From NCBI RefSeq assembly GCF_035194505.1, contig NZ_CP136573.1, positions 186,001-250,000 on the forward strand: 64,000 nucleotides of DNA, written 5' to 3'. Below, piece by piece: positions 27,295 through 35,348 of this stretch; position 1 is the stretch's first letter, and each line of letters starts with the position of its first letter. The notes under the pieces were generated by a model. That model did not search any database. It saw only the letters and a list, made by a program, of their open reading frames with translations, and was not told the DNA's origin. The translations under genes were made by a program, and so were the position numbers. The DNA is from Erythrobacter sp. (lineage in GTDB: Bacteria > Pseudomonadota > Alphaproteobacteria > Sphingomonadales > Sphingomonadaceae).

Positions 27295-28517
27295 GAGCGG
27301 TAATCCGCATTGATCGCAATGTAGCCATGCGTAAGATCGCAGGTCCACACACTCGCACGACCATCCCCGAGGCCGAGATCGACCGCAATATCGATTACCT
27401 CGCCCTTGAGATGCGCGGCCACCGGCGCCTCGTCATAGCCTTCGACCGGAACCCCGTTCTTCGCCGTCCAGATACCACCGAAAGCGATCGAGAGCCGGTC
27501 GCGGTCCGCCGGTTCGCCCGCCTTGCCAACCGCCATGACCACGCGGCCCCAGTTCGCATCCTCGCCTGCGATGGCGGTCTTGACCAGCGGAGAGTTGGCG
27601 ATGGCAAGACCCACGCGGCGCGCGCTTTCGTCGCTTGCTGCGCCCGCAACGCGGATGGTGATGAACTTCCGAGCGCCTTCGCCGTCCCGCACCACCAGAT
27701 GCGCAAGTTCGCGGCACACATCGGCCAGGGCTGCGGCAAAGGCATCCGCGCCCGGGCTGTCCCAGCTTTCGATCCGCGCATTGCCCGCCTTGCCCGTGGC
27801 GAAGACCATCACCGTGTCGCTGGTCGAAGTGTCGCCGTCGACCGTGATGCAGGAAAAGGTCGCCGCATTGGCGCGTTCGAGCGCTTCCTGGAGGAAGGCC
27901 GGCGCGACGTTGGCATCGGTGAAGATGTAGCCGAGCATGGTCGCCATGTCGGGGGCGATCATGCCCGATCCTTTGATGATCCCGGCCAGTTCGACGCGGG
28001 TTTCGCCCATCATCGCGCTCGCGCCCGCGCCCTTGGCGAAGGTGTCGGTGGTGCCGATCGCGTTCGCCGCATCCTCCCACCCGCAAGGCTCGGCCACCAG
28101 CGCGGCTTCGATCCCGGCGCGGGCCTTGTCCTTGGGCAGCGGCACACCGATCACGCCGGTGGAGGACACGAACACCTGTTCCTGCGGGCAGCCCAGAGCT
28201 TCGGACACCTGCGCGCGGATCGCGTCCACCGCCTCGCGCCCGCGATAGCCGGTAAAGGCGTTGGAATTGCCCGCATTGACGATCAGCGCCCGCGCATGGC
28301 CCTGCTTCACATCGGCCCGGCCCAGTTCGACTTCGGAGGAGGCGCAGGCGCTCTTGGTGAAGACGCCCGCGACACTGGTGCCCTCGGCCAGTTCGGCAAA
28401 GGTCAGATCGGCGCGGTCCCACGCCTTGTAGCACGCGCGGGCGACACGCAGGGTCACCCCGGCAATTGCGGGCATTTGCGGAAAAGGACGGGCGAGGGGC
28501 GAGGTATCGATCTGCAT
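27291..28517 (-). CDS. argJ: Bifunctional glutamate N-acetyltransferase / amino-acid acetyltransferase ArgJ
   Basis: Transfers the acetyl group from N-acetylornithine to glutamate in the cyclic arginine pathway (and may also use acetyl-CoA). A 408-residue precursor, self-cleaved at an Ala-Thr bond: the motif KGSGMIAPDMATML places the new N-terminal nucleophile at Thr193. Other signatures: NAGNSNAFTG, SSTGVIGVPLP, and the C-terminal THGYIAINADYRS. Full length for the family. Followed by the overlapping phosphatase gene. Confidence 0.97.
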   Translation of the reverse strand: MQIDTSPLARPFPQMPAIAGVTLRVARACYKAWDRADLTFAELAEGTSVAGVFTKSACASSEVELGRADVKQGHARALIVNAGNSNAFTGYRGREAVDAIRAQVSEALGCPQEQVFVSSTGVIGVPLPKDKARAGIEAALVAEPCGWEDAANAIGTTDTFAKGAGASAMMGETRVELAGIIKGSGMIAPDMATMLGYIFTDANVAPAFLQEALERANAATFSCITVDGDTSTSDTVMVFATGKAGNARIESWDSPGADAFAAALADVCRELAHLVVRDGEGARKFITIRVAGAASDESARRVGLAIANSPLVKTAIAGEDANWGRVVMAVGKAGEPADRDRLSIAFGGIWTAKNGVPVEGYDEAPVAAHLKGEVIDIAVDLGLGDGRASVWTCDLTHGYIAINADYRS

Positions 28518-28604
28518 GATTTGCGCCTCTAGGCGGGCAGGCCCGTGCAGTAAATCAGCAAAGCTGGTGGACGAAGCGGCTGCGATTCCCTATCTGCCTG
28601 TCCG

Positions 28605-28880
28605 ATGACCCGGCACTTCTTCGCCCTTCTGGCCTTGCTCACCGGCCTTGCTGCGCTCGGCAGCCCGGCGCACGCGTCGCTGGCCGAGGCGCTGGCGTGC
28701 TCGTCGAGCATTGCTGCGGCCGCCGGGGACGAGGTTGCGGGGAGCGAGAGCGTTGCGGTGCAACCCGTGCCGGCTTCGCTGCGCGCAACCCGCGCTCTGG
28801 CCGCGCCTGAGGCGCGCCCTGCTGCGCCGCAAGCGCTGCGTCTTCCGGTCTTGATGGGGATCGAGCGCGCCTACGAATAG
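28605..28880 (+). CDS. Small secreted protein, unknown function
   Basis: A 91-residue predicted protein with a signal peptide (MTRHFFALLALLTGLAALGSPAHA|SL) and an Ala/Pro/Arg-rich mature part with one Cys. It lies between divergent argJ and secA on the plus strand, 137 bp before secA. I do not recognise a family. The convincing signal peptide and position support expression, but the mature part is low in complexity, so it could be a fast-evolving small protein. Confidence 0.55.
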   Translation: MTRHFFALLALLTGLAALGSPAHASLAEALACSSSIAAAAGDEVAGSESVAVQPVPASLRATRALAAPEARPAAPQALRLPVLMGIERAYE

Positions 28881-29017
28881 GCCCGCGTTTTCGATCACAT
28901 ATCCCGATTCTGACGGCGCCGCGCATGATCGCGGAGCCGTAACCCCAGCAAGCATTCAGGCCCTCGGCAAGCGTCTTTCGCGCCAGGGGCACAAGCGTTC
29001 AAAGGCTCGATTTTTCC

Positions 29018-31738
29018 ATGCTCAACACCATCATCAAGACGGTCTTCGGTTCCTCGAATGATCGCTACGTCAAGCAGCTGCGCAAGATCGTCGCACAGAT
29101 CAATGCGCTCGAACCGCAAATCCAGGCGCTCTCGGACGAGGATCTCAAGGGCCAGACTGCCAAGCTGCGCGACCTGATCGAAGGCGGCTCCAAGCTCGAC
29201 GACATCCTGCCCGAAGCCTTCGCCACCGTGCGCGAAGCCTCGGTGCGCGTGTTCGGGATGCGCCATTTCGATGTGCAGCTGATCGGCGGTCTGGTGCTCC
29301 ACCGCGGCGAAATCGCCGAAATGCGCACCGGCGAGGGCAAGACCCTGATGGCGACGCTGGCGGTCTATCTCAATGCGATCGAGGGCAAGGGCGTCCACGT
29401 AGTCACCGTCAATGATTACCTCGCCCGGCGCGACGCGGCCGAGATGGGGCGCCTCTACAACTGGCTCGGGCTCAGCGTCGGCGTGATTGTTCCCGGGATG
29501 CAGGAGGAGGACAAGCGCGAGGCCTATCACTCTGACATCACCTACGGCACGAACAACGAGTTCGGCTTCGATTACCTGCGCGACAACATGAAGCACGAGC
29601 GCGGGCAGATGGTGCAGCGTCCCTTCAACTTCGCGATCGTCGATGAAGTGGACTCGATCCTCATCGACGAGGCGCGCACCCCGCTGATCATTTCCGGCCC
29701 GACCGAGGACAAGTCCGAACTTTACGTGGCGCTCGATGCCGTGGCGCGCGAATTGCCGCTCGAATGGCTCGATATCGACGAGAAGGTGCGCCGCGTCCAG
29801 CTGACCGAGGACGGGCTTGAGGAAGTCGAGAAGATCCTGGCTGAAAAGGGCCTGCTTGCCACCAGCAACCTCTACGACGTCGAGAACACCCAGGTCGTCC
29901 ATCACCTCGATCAGGCACTGGTCGCCAATTTCGCCCGCAAGCGTGACACCGACTACATCGTCAAGGACGGCAAGATCATCATCATCGATGAATTCACCGG
30001 CCGCATGATGGATGGCCGCCGCTGGTCGAACGGGCTTCACCAGGCGGTTGAAGCCAAGGAGGGCGTGAAGATCGAGCCCGAGAACCAGACCATGGCCTCG
30101 ATCACCTTCCAGAACTATTTCCGCATGTATCCCAAGCTGTCCGGCATGACCGGCACGGCCGCCACCGAAGCGCCGGAGTTCTGGGATATCTACAAGGTCG
30201 GCGTGGTCGAAATTCCGACCAACCTGCCGGTCGCCCGCATCGACGAGGAAGACGAGTTCTACAAGAACACCGCCGACAAGTTCGGCGCGATTGCCAAGGC
30301 GATCAAGAAAAAGCAGGAAATCGGCCAGCCCGTGCTGGTCGGCACGGTGTCGATCGAGAAGTCCGAACTGCTGAGCGATTATCTCGACAAGGAAGGGGTC
30401 AGGCACTCGGTTCTCAACGCCCGCTTCCACGAGCAAGAAGCCCATATCGTGGCGCAGGCCGGGCGGTTCGGCGCGGTGACCATCGCCACCAACATGGCCG
30501 GGCGCGGCACCGACATCCAGCTCGGCGGCAATGTCGAATTCCGTATCGCCGATGAATTGCGCGATCTGCCCGAAGGCCCGGAACGCGACGCCGCCGTCGC
30601 TGCCATCCGCGCCGAAGTGGCCGAGGAAAAGGAGCGCGTGAAGGCTGCCGGCGGTCTCTTCGTGCTCGGCACCGAACGCCACGAATCGCGCCGCATCGAC
30701 AACCAGCTGCGCGGCCGTTCGGGTCGTCAGGGTGACCCGGGCCTGTCGCGCTTCTACCTGTGCCTTGAAGACGATCTGCTGCGCATCTTCGGCCCCGACA
30801 CGCTGTTCTCCAAGATGATGAAGTCGAACCTCGCGGACGGCGAGGCGATCGGCTCCAAATGGCTGTCGAAGGCGATCGAGACCGCGCAAAAGAAGGTCGA
30901 GGCGCGCAACTACGACATGCGCAAGCAGGTGGTGCAATACGACGACGTGATGAACGACCAACGCAAGGTGGTCTACGAACAGCGCGCCGAAATCATGGAT
31001 AGCGAGGCGGTGGACGATGTCGTGATCGACATGCGCCACGATACGATCAACACCATGGTCGGCACTGCCTGCCCGCCGGGCTCCTATCCCGAACAATGGG
31101 ATGTCGCCGGGCTCAAGGCCAAGATCGAGGAGACCTTCGGCTTCGAGCCGCCGCTCGACGACTGGCTCGCTGAAGAGGAGGTCGAACCCGAACTGCTCGA
31201 GGAGCGGCTGCGCGAGCTGACCGACACCATGTCCGAGACCAAGATCAGCGCATCGGATCCGGCGATCTGGCGGATTGTCGAAAAGGACGTGCTGCTGCGC
31301 CAGCTCGATCACCACTGGAAGGAACACCTCGCCACGCTCGATGCGCTGCGGCAGGTGATCTGGATGCGGTCGATTGCGCAGAAGCAGCCGATCAACGAAT
31401 ACAAGCAGGAAGCCTTCGGCCTGTTCGAGACCATGCTCGACACCCTGCGCGAAGAGGTGACCAAGATCCTGTTCCGCGCGGAATTGCGCATCGAGCCGCC
31501 GCAGACCGAGAGCCTGCCCGAACTGCCCGATTTCCTCACCGGCCCGCTCGAACCCTTTGCCGGGATTGAAGACAGCGCGCCGATGGTCCCGCAAACGTTC
31601 GGCGCTTTGGACAGCGCTGTGGCTGCGGCGACTGGCGGCGGCGACAACCCCTTCGCCAATCTCGACATCAGCCGCAATGCGCCATGCCCCTGCGGCAGCG
31701 GCAACAAGTACAAGCATTGCCACGGCGCGGTGAGCTAG
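29018..31738 (+). CDS. secA: Preprotein translocase ATPase SecA
   Basis: Motor ATPase that drives proteins through SecYEG; 906 residues. Visible are the N-terminal SSNDRYVK region, Walker A GEGKTLMATL, VNDYLARRD, DEVDSILIDEARTPLIISGP, the GRGTDIQLGGNVEF helicase motif, GRSGRQGDPG, and the C-terminal zinc-binding SEC-C tail CPCGSGNKYKHCHG, which binds SecB and phospholipids. Full length. Transcribed alone with a 137-bp upstream region. It would serve export of the many signal-peptide proteins in this window, including the fimbrial subunits. Confidence 0.98.
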   Translation: MLNTIIKTVFGSSNDRYVKQLRKIVAQINALEPQIQALSDEDLKGQTAKLRDLIEGGSKLDDILPEAFATVREASVRVFGMRHFDVQLIGGLVLHRGEIAEMRTGEGKTLMATLAVYLNAIEGKGVHVVTVNDYLARRDAAEMGRLYNWLGLSVGVIVPGMQEEDKREAYHSDITYGTNNEFGFDYLRDNMKHERGQMVQRPFNFAIVDEVDSILIDEARTPLIISGPTEDKSELYVALDAVARELPLEWLDIDEKVRRVQLTEDGLEEVEKILAEKGLLATSNLYDVENTQVVHHLDQALVANFARKRDTDYIVKDGKIIIIDEFTGRMMDGRRWSNGLHQAVEAKEGVKIEPENQTMASITFQNYFRMYPKLSGMTGTAATEAPEFWDIYKVGVVEIPTNLPVARIDEEDEFYKNTADKFGAIAKAIKKKQEIGQPVLVGTVSIEKSELLSDYLDKEGVRHSVLNARFHEQEAHIVAQAGRFGAVTIATNMAGRGTDIQLGGNVEFRIADELRDLPEGPERDAAVAAIRAEVAEEKERVKAAGGLFVLGTERHESRRIDNQLRGRSGRQGDPGLSRFYLCLEDDLLRIFGPDTLFSKMMKSNLADGEAIGSKWLSKAIETAQKKVEARNYDMRKQVVQYDDVMNDQRKVVYEQRAEIMDSEAVDDVVIDMRHDTINTMVGTACPPGSYPEQWDVAGLKAKIEETFGFEPPLDDWLAEEEVEPELLEERLRELTDTMSETKISASDPAIWRIVEKDVLLRQLDHHWKEHLATLDALRQVIWMRSIAQKQPINEYKQEAFGLFETMLDTLREEVTKILFRAELRIEPPQTESLPELPDFLTGPLEPFAGIEDSAPMVPQTFGALDSAVAAATGGGDNPFANLDISRNAPCPCGSGNKYKHCHGAVS

Positions 31739-31775
31739 GTCCGGCGCATCCGGTCTTGGGATAGGGGCAGGGGCG

Positions 31776-32534
31776 ATGATGATCGGAGCAGTGCCGGCGC
31801 TTCTGGCGCTCGCATTCCTTGTCACTGCGCTGCTCTATGCCAGTGTCGGCTTTGGCGGCGGGTCGACCTATTCCGCACTGCTCGCGCTCTCCGGGCTTGA
31901 TTACCGGCTGCTGCCGCTGATCAGCCTTGCCTGCAATATCGTGGTGGTGAGCGGATCGAGCATCCGCTTCGCCCGCGCTGGCCTGACCCCGTGGAAAAAG
32001 GCGGGCGTGATCGTGATGCTGGGCGCGCCGCTCAGCTTTGTGGGCGGGCTCACGCCGATCAAGGAGGAGACCTTCCTTGCGCTGCTCGGCGCCAGTCTGG
32101 TGCTGACGAGCCTGACCATGCTGGTTCCGGTGCGCGAAAATGCCGATGGTACACCCACAAAGGCGGCGCGCTGGATGCCGTTGGCGGCCGCGCCGCTGGG
32201 CTATTTCGCGGGGCTGGTGGGGATCGGCGGCGGGATCTTCCTCGCGCCCCTGCTGCATCTGTCGCGCTGGCACGAGGCGCGGGGAATCGCGGCGACGGCG
32301 AGCCTGTTTATTCTGGTGAACTCGCTGTTCGGCCTTGCTGGTCAGATGGTGAAGAATGGCCCCGGCCTGCTGGGCGCGGCGCTGGGTGCTGCCCTCCCGC
32401 TGCTGGTGGCGGTGGTGATTGGCGGCCAGATCGGTAGTCTGCTCGCCGCGCGCCTGCTGCCGCCCAAGTGGATCCGCTGGCTGACAGCGCTGCTGGTGCT
32501 GGTCGTGGGCGTACGCCTTCTGGCAGGCGTCTAG
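31776..32534 (+). CDS. TauE/SafE-family permease (sulfite/organosulfonate exporter type)
   Basis: A 252-residue polytopic membrane protein with about eight hydrophobic helices in two repeats. The family signatures GFGGGSTYSALLALSGLDYRLLPLI (residues about 24-48) and the matching second-half segment GIGGGIFLAPLL are present. Family members export sulfite, sulfoacetate or related anions; the actual substrate is unknown. It is 37 bp downstream of secA and may be read-through transcribed. Confidence 0.88.
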   Translation: MMIGAVPALLALAFLVTALLYASVGFGGGSTYSALLALSGLDYRLLPLISLACNIVVVSGSSIRFARAGLTPWKKAGVIVMLGAPLSFVGGLTPIKEETFLALLGASLVLTSLTMLVPVRENADGTPTKAARWMPLAAAPLGYFAGLVGIGGGIFLAPLLHLSRWHEARGIAATASLFILVNSLFGLAGQMVKNGPGLLGAALGAALPLLVAVVIGGQIGSLLAARLLPPKWIRWLTALLVLVVGVRLLAGV

Positions 32535-32563
32535 GGGCGAAACTGCTCGTCGCCGGGATTGTC

Positions 32564-32580
32564 TGCGTAGATTCCCCAAG
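32564..32580. promoter_or_regulatory. Candidate FixJ-family binding motif (site 1)
   Basis: TGCGTAGATTCCCCAAG, 58 bp before the GTG start of the gene at 32638. It shares GTAGATTCCCCAA / GGAGATTCCCCAA with site 3 at 35173 and GTAGATT with site 2 at 34996. NarL/FixJ-family regulators often bind TACGTA-like half-sites. Confidence 0.45.
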
Positions 32581-32637
32581 TTGCCGCGCGCTGTCCCGGT
32601 CTGGGATAAAACACCTCGACACGGACAGGAGGATGCC

Positions 32638-33027
32638 GTGCGATGGTCTCGCATTACACTTGAACCGGTCTGTATTGACGCGCTGCGATGCGCGCCCGGT
32701 TCGCCGCGCTACACGATAGATCTGCCGCTGATCAGCGACGGCCGGATCGCGCTGCACGAACTCGCCGCCAACCGGGACCGCGCAGTGGTGGCGCGCGAAT
32801 TGCCTGAAGGTGGCGTCATATCGGGCGCGCTTGAAGTGAAGGACAAGCAATGCATCTTCACTTGGGGTGAGGGCCTTGCCGATGCGCAGCCCCCCACGCG
32901 CCTTTACGGCACCAATTTCGGACTCGGCGTTACCGTTGCTCTGCGGCCCGGGGCAGGGCCGGCGGAATTGTTCGAGGTGGTCGCATGCGGCTATCTTCCC
33001 GCCGGCCCCCACAAGTTTTCCGCCTAG
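32638..33027 (+). CDS. Hypothetical protein, beta-rich, next to fixJ
   Basis: A predicted 129-residue cytoplasmic protein starting at GTG 32638, which sits five bases after a perfect AGGAGG. No family is recognised. The sequence alternates hydrophobic and polar residues (TIDLPLISDGRIALHEL, VISGALEVKDKQCIF, LFEVVACGYL), suggesting a small beta-barrel or beta-sandwich, with several Cys. The gene converges with fixJ (5 bp gap) and has a copy of the GTAGATTCCCCAA motif upstream that recurs near fixL. It may be a target of that regulator; function unknown. Confidence 0.7.
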   Translation: MRWSRITLEPVCIDALRCAPGSPRYTIDLPLISDGRIALHELAANRDRAVVARELPEGGVISGALEVKDKQCIFTWGEGLADAQPPTRLYGTNFGLGVTVALRPGAGPAELFEVVACGYLPAGPHKFSA

Positions 33028-33031
33028 CCGC

Positions 33032-33658
33032 CTATCCTGCCGCCTTGTCGGGCAGGCGCGAGTAGCCAGCCAGAAAAGCGATCTGCAGCATCTCCGACAG
33101 ACTGTGGACGCCCAGTTTTTTCATCACATTGGCGCGGTGCACCTCGACGGTGCGCGGACTGATGTCGAGATCATAGGCGATCTGCTTGTTGAGGTGCCCC
33201 TGCACCAATCCTATCAGTACTTCGCGTTCGCGGTTGGTGAGGTGGGCGATCTGCTCCTCTGCTTTCTGCTGCTCATGCGAGGTTACGACCGGCTGTTCGC
33301 CAGCGCGGCCCGCCGCTTTGAGCGCAGCCATCAGATCGGACTTGGAAAACGGCTTTTCGAGAAAGTCGATCGCCCCATCCTTCATCGCTCTGACCGCGCT
33401 CGAGACCTCGCCGTGGCCGGTCATCATGATCACCGGCATCTGGCAACCCGCCTGGTGAAGCTGCGCCTGCAAGGCGAGGCCTGAAATGCCCGGCATCCTC
33501 AGATCGAGCAGGAGGCAGCCCGGTGTCAGCTGCGGGAGGTGCTGCAGAAACTCCTCCGCACTGCCGAAGGATGTGCTCCCGATGTCTTCGGACATGAGCA
33601 TGAAGGCCATGGAGCGCTGGATCTCCGGGTCGTCGTCGATGATGTAGACATGCATCAT
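33032..33658 (-). CDS. fixJ: Two-component response regulator FixJ-type
   Basis: A 208-residue response regulator: receiver domain (residues 3-120) with acidic pocket DDD, phospho-acceptor Asp52 in LLLDLRMPG, MMTGHG and the KPF lysine, then a LuxR/FixJ-type helix-turn-helix (residues 140-200; LTNREREVLIGLVQG, ISPRTVEVHRANVMKKL). Cognate of the overlapping fixL (ATGA). Two adjacent ATG codons are possible starts; the second is better spaced from AAGGA. In rhizobia, FixJ activates micro-oxic genes; targets here are unknown, but repeated motifs flank this locus. Confidence 0.9.
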   Translation of the reverse strand: MMHVYIIDDDPEIQRSMAFMLMSEDIGSTSFGSAEEFLQHLPQLTPGCLLLDLRMPGISGLALQAQLHQAGCQMPVIMMTGHGEVSSAVRAMKDGAIDFLEKPFSKSDLMAALKAAGRAGEQPVVTSHEQQKAEEQIAHLTNREREVLIGLVQGHLNKQIAYDLDISPRTVEVHRANVMKKLGVHSLSEMLQIAFLAGYSRLPDKAAG

Positions 33659-34827
33659 TCCTTCTCCTCGACATCACTCTCGCGACCCGCGGGTAATGTG
33701 AAATGGAAGGCAGCGCCGCCCAGCGAAGGCGAGCGGGTGGCCCAGATCGAACTGCCGTAGCTCTCGACGATCTGCTTGCAGATCGACAGGCCGACGCCCA
33801 TGCCGCCGCCCTTGGTGGTGACGAAGCTTTCGAACATCCGGTCGGCCACCTGCGGATCGATCCCCGGTCCGCTGTCCTCGACCACGAATTCGATGTGATC
33901 TGCATCATGTGGCATGACTTCGATGCGAAGCCGGCCGCCAGCGCCCTCTCCGGCATGCATCGCCTCAAAGGCGTTGCGGATCAGGTTGAAGAGCACCTGC
34001 TGGGCCTGCACCGGATCGACCGCGACCTTCTCAAGGCCTTTCGGGATCGTGATTTCAAGCCGCACGTCGCGGCGGAAACCATTGATCATCGCAAGGGTCA
34101 CCGAGTTGTCCACCAGCGCGGCGGGATCGGTCAGCTCGATCCGCGGCCGTCCGCCGCGCACGAAATCGCGCAGGCGATGGATCAGCTGGCCCGCGCGCAC
34201 GGCCTGCTTGCTGCAGCTGTCGAGGATCTCGACGAGCTGCTCGCGATCGGCCAGATCGCTGCGCCGGGCGAGAATGTCGCGCACCCCTTCGGCATAGTTG
34301 GTGATCGCAGTTAGCGGCTGGTTGAGTTCGTGCGCGATCGCTGTTGCAAAGGCACCCATCGCCGAAATGCGCGAGGCGTGGGCGAGCTCGTCGAGAATGT
34401 CGCGCAGCTGGCGCCTGTCGGCGAGCTGTTCGCCGACATCGCGCAGGAAACCGATGTAATAGGTGCGGTTCTCGACATGGGCCTCGCCCAGCGTGATCTC
34501 GACCGGGAAGACATGGCCGTTGCAGTCACAGGCGTTTTCGACCCGGGTAAAGCCCATCATCCGCCGCTCGCCGGTGGCATGATAGCGTTTGAGATAGGTA
34601 TCGTGCTGGGCGGCATGGGCCGCAGACATCAGCAGGCTGACATTGCGCCCGATTGCCTGCTCCTCGCTATAGCCGAACAGCTTCTGCGCGGCCTTGCCGA
34701 AGCCGCGGATGATCCCGGCATCGTCGATCACCACCATGGCAGCGGGCGAGGTTTCGAGGATAACGCGCAGCTGATCGCTCTGCGACAACGACGCGATCAG
34801 GCTGTCGTCGGTCATAACCTCACTCAA
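33655..34827 (-). CDS. fixL: Heme-PAS sensor histidine kinase FixL-type
   Basis: A 390-residue soluble kinase with one PAS domain (residues 15-135), a HisKA domain with His166 in AIAHELNQPL and a HATPase domain (NLIRNAFEAM, EDSGPGIDP, GGGMGVGLSICKQI). The PAS domain keeps the FixL heme site: HDTYLKRY with His75 aligns with the proximal heme His, and Arg95 lies exactly 20 residues later, as in oxygen-sensing FixL. It also has a CDC pair (Cys100, Cys102). No membrane segment, so a cytoplasmic oxygen or redox sensor. Overlaps fixJ. Met1 or Met5 may be the start. Confidence 0.88.
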   Translation of the reverse strand: MSEVMTDDSLIASLSQSDQLRVILETSPAAMVVIDDAGIIRGFGKAAQKLFGYSEEQAIGRNVSLLMSAAHAAQHDTYLKRYHATGERRMMGFTRVENACDCNGHVFPVEITLGEAHVENRTYYIGFLRDVGEQLADRRQLRDILDELAHASRISAMGAFATAIAHELNQPLTAITNYAEGVRDILARRSDLADREQLVEILDSCSKQAVRAGQLIHRLRDFVRGGRPRIELTDPAALVDNSVTLAMINGFRRDVRLEITIPKGLEKVAVDPVQAQQVLFNLIRNAFEAMHAGEGAGGRLRIEVMPHDADHIEFVVEDSGPGIDPQVADRMFESFVTTKGGGMGVGLSICKQIVESYGSSIWATRSPSLGGAAFHFTLPAGRESDVEEKE

Positions 34828-34995
34828 GGCATTGCCTTTCGGAACATCTCACCCGCTTTGACCCCTGACACCCTTTCGTCCATTGCACAAACTGTCAGGC
34901 CATCTCTGGCCCGCGCGGGCTCTCCCGCAAGAAGCGCCCGAGGGCTGTGCCGATGCGATAGCAATGCACGCAGGCGGACCGATATTACGTGATTA

Positions 34996-35008
34996 TACGT
35001 AGATTGGG
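34996..35008. promoter_or_regulatory. Candidate FixJ-family binding motif (site 2)
   Basis: TACGTAGATTGGG, preceded by TTACGTGATTA, giving two TTACGT/ATACGT-like half-sites within 20 bp, about 170 bp upstream of the fixL start. Shares TACGTAGATT with the other two sites. Confidence 0.4.
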
Positions 35009-35172
35009 TGAGTCGCTGTAAGAGTTCGCCCATCGACTTGGCACCCAGCCGCTGCGAACCATGCGCAACAGGGCAAATCGTCCACAGGTTGCCCGAGATT
35101 TTCGCTTTTGAATCAATCGTATTGTTGGTGGTGCCCGTACGTTTCTGTTCCAAATCGCGACAGAAAACGATC

Positions 35173-35190
35173 TACGGAGATTCCCCAATT
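35173..35190. promoter_or_regulatory. Candidate FixJ-family binding motif (site 3)
   Basis: TACGGAGATTCCCCAATT, 160 bp before the GTG start of the fimbrial operon. Ten of eleven bases from GAGATTCCCCAA are shared with site 1 (GTAGATTCCCCAA). Position suits an activator site upstream of the operon promoter. Confidence 0.45.
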
Positions 35191-35211
35191 ATCCGTGCTG
35201 TCCAAGACTAA

Positions 35212-35226
35212 TTAACGTCTTCTTTA
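35212..35226. promoter_or_regulatory. Possible CtrA-type site (one mismatch)
   Basis: TTAA-CGTCTTC-TTTA, seven of eight consensus positions, between regulator motif site 3 and the structured leader of the fimbrial operon. A single near-match in an AT-richer region is weak evidence by itself. Confidence 0.25.
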
Positions 35227-35241
35227 CCAAGTCAAACGGTG

Positions 35242-35295
35242 CCGAAGAGAAAAGCTTCGGAAGGGATCACCAGACTACACTGAGATCTCCTTCCG
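35242..35295 (+). promoter_or_regulatory. Structured 5' leader with two mutually exclusive hairpins
   Basis: Hairpin A pairs CCGAAG (35242-35247) with CTTCGG (35255-35260). Hairpin B pairs CGGAAGG (35258-35264) with CCTTCCG (35289-35295), with ATC/GAT pairing inside. They share bases 35258-35260, so only one can form fully. This lies 54-107 bases upstream of the first fimbrial start codon and could influence transcript stability or translation. Confidence 0.4.
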
Positions 35296-35348
35296 AGTAT
35301 TTTCGCCGACACGGCATCGATTGGCTGCAACATGGGGAAGAGGCAGCC

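Larger units (their letters stand above)
34828..35348. other. 521-bp divergent regulatory region between fixL and the fimbrial operon
   Basis: No convincing gene. It is less GC-rich than its neighbours and holds two copies of a putative regulator motif (34996 and 35173), a near-match CtrA site (35212) and a structured leader (35242-35295) before the first fimbrial gene. Confidence 0.7.

Noticed and set aside
28895..31825. 976-codon minus-strand open frame
   Set aside because: Antisense to secA; His/Arg/Leu-rich composition typical of a GC-rich shadow frame, with no domain.
34844..35153. EcfG-type stress promoter (GGAAC-N16/17-CGTT) near fixL
   Set aside because: GGAAC occurs, but no correctly spaced CGTT element follows on either strand.
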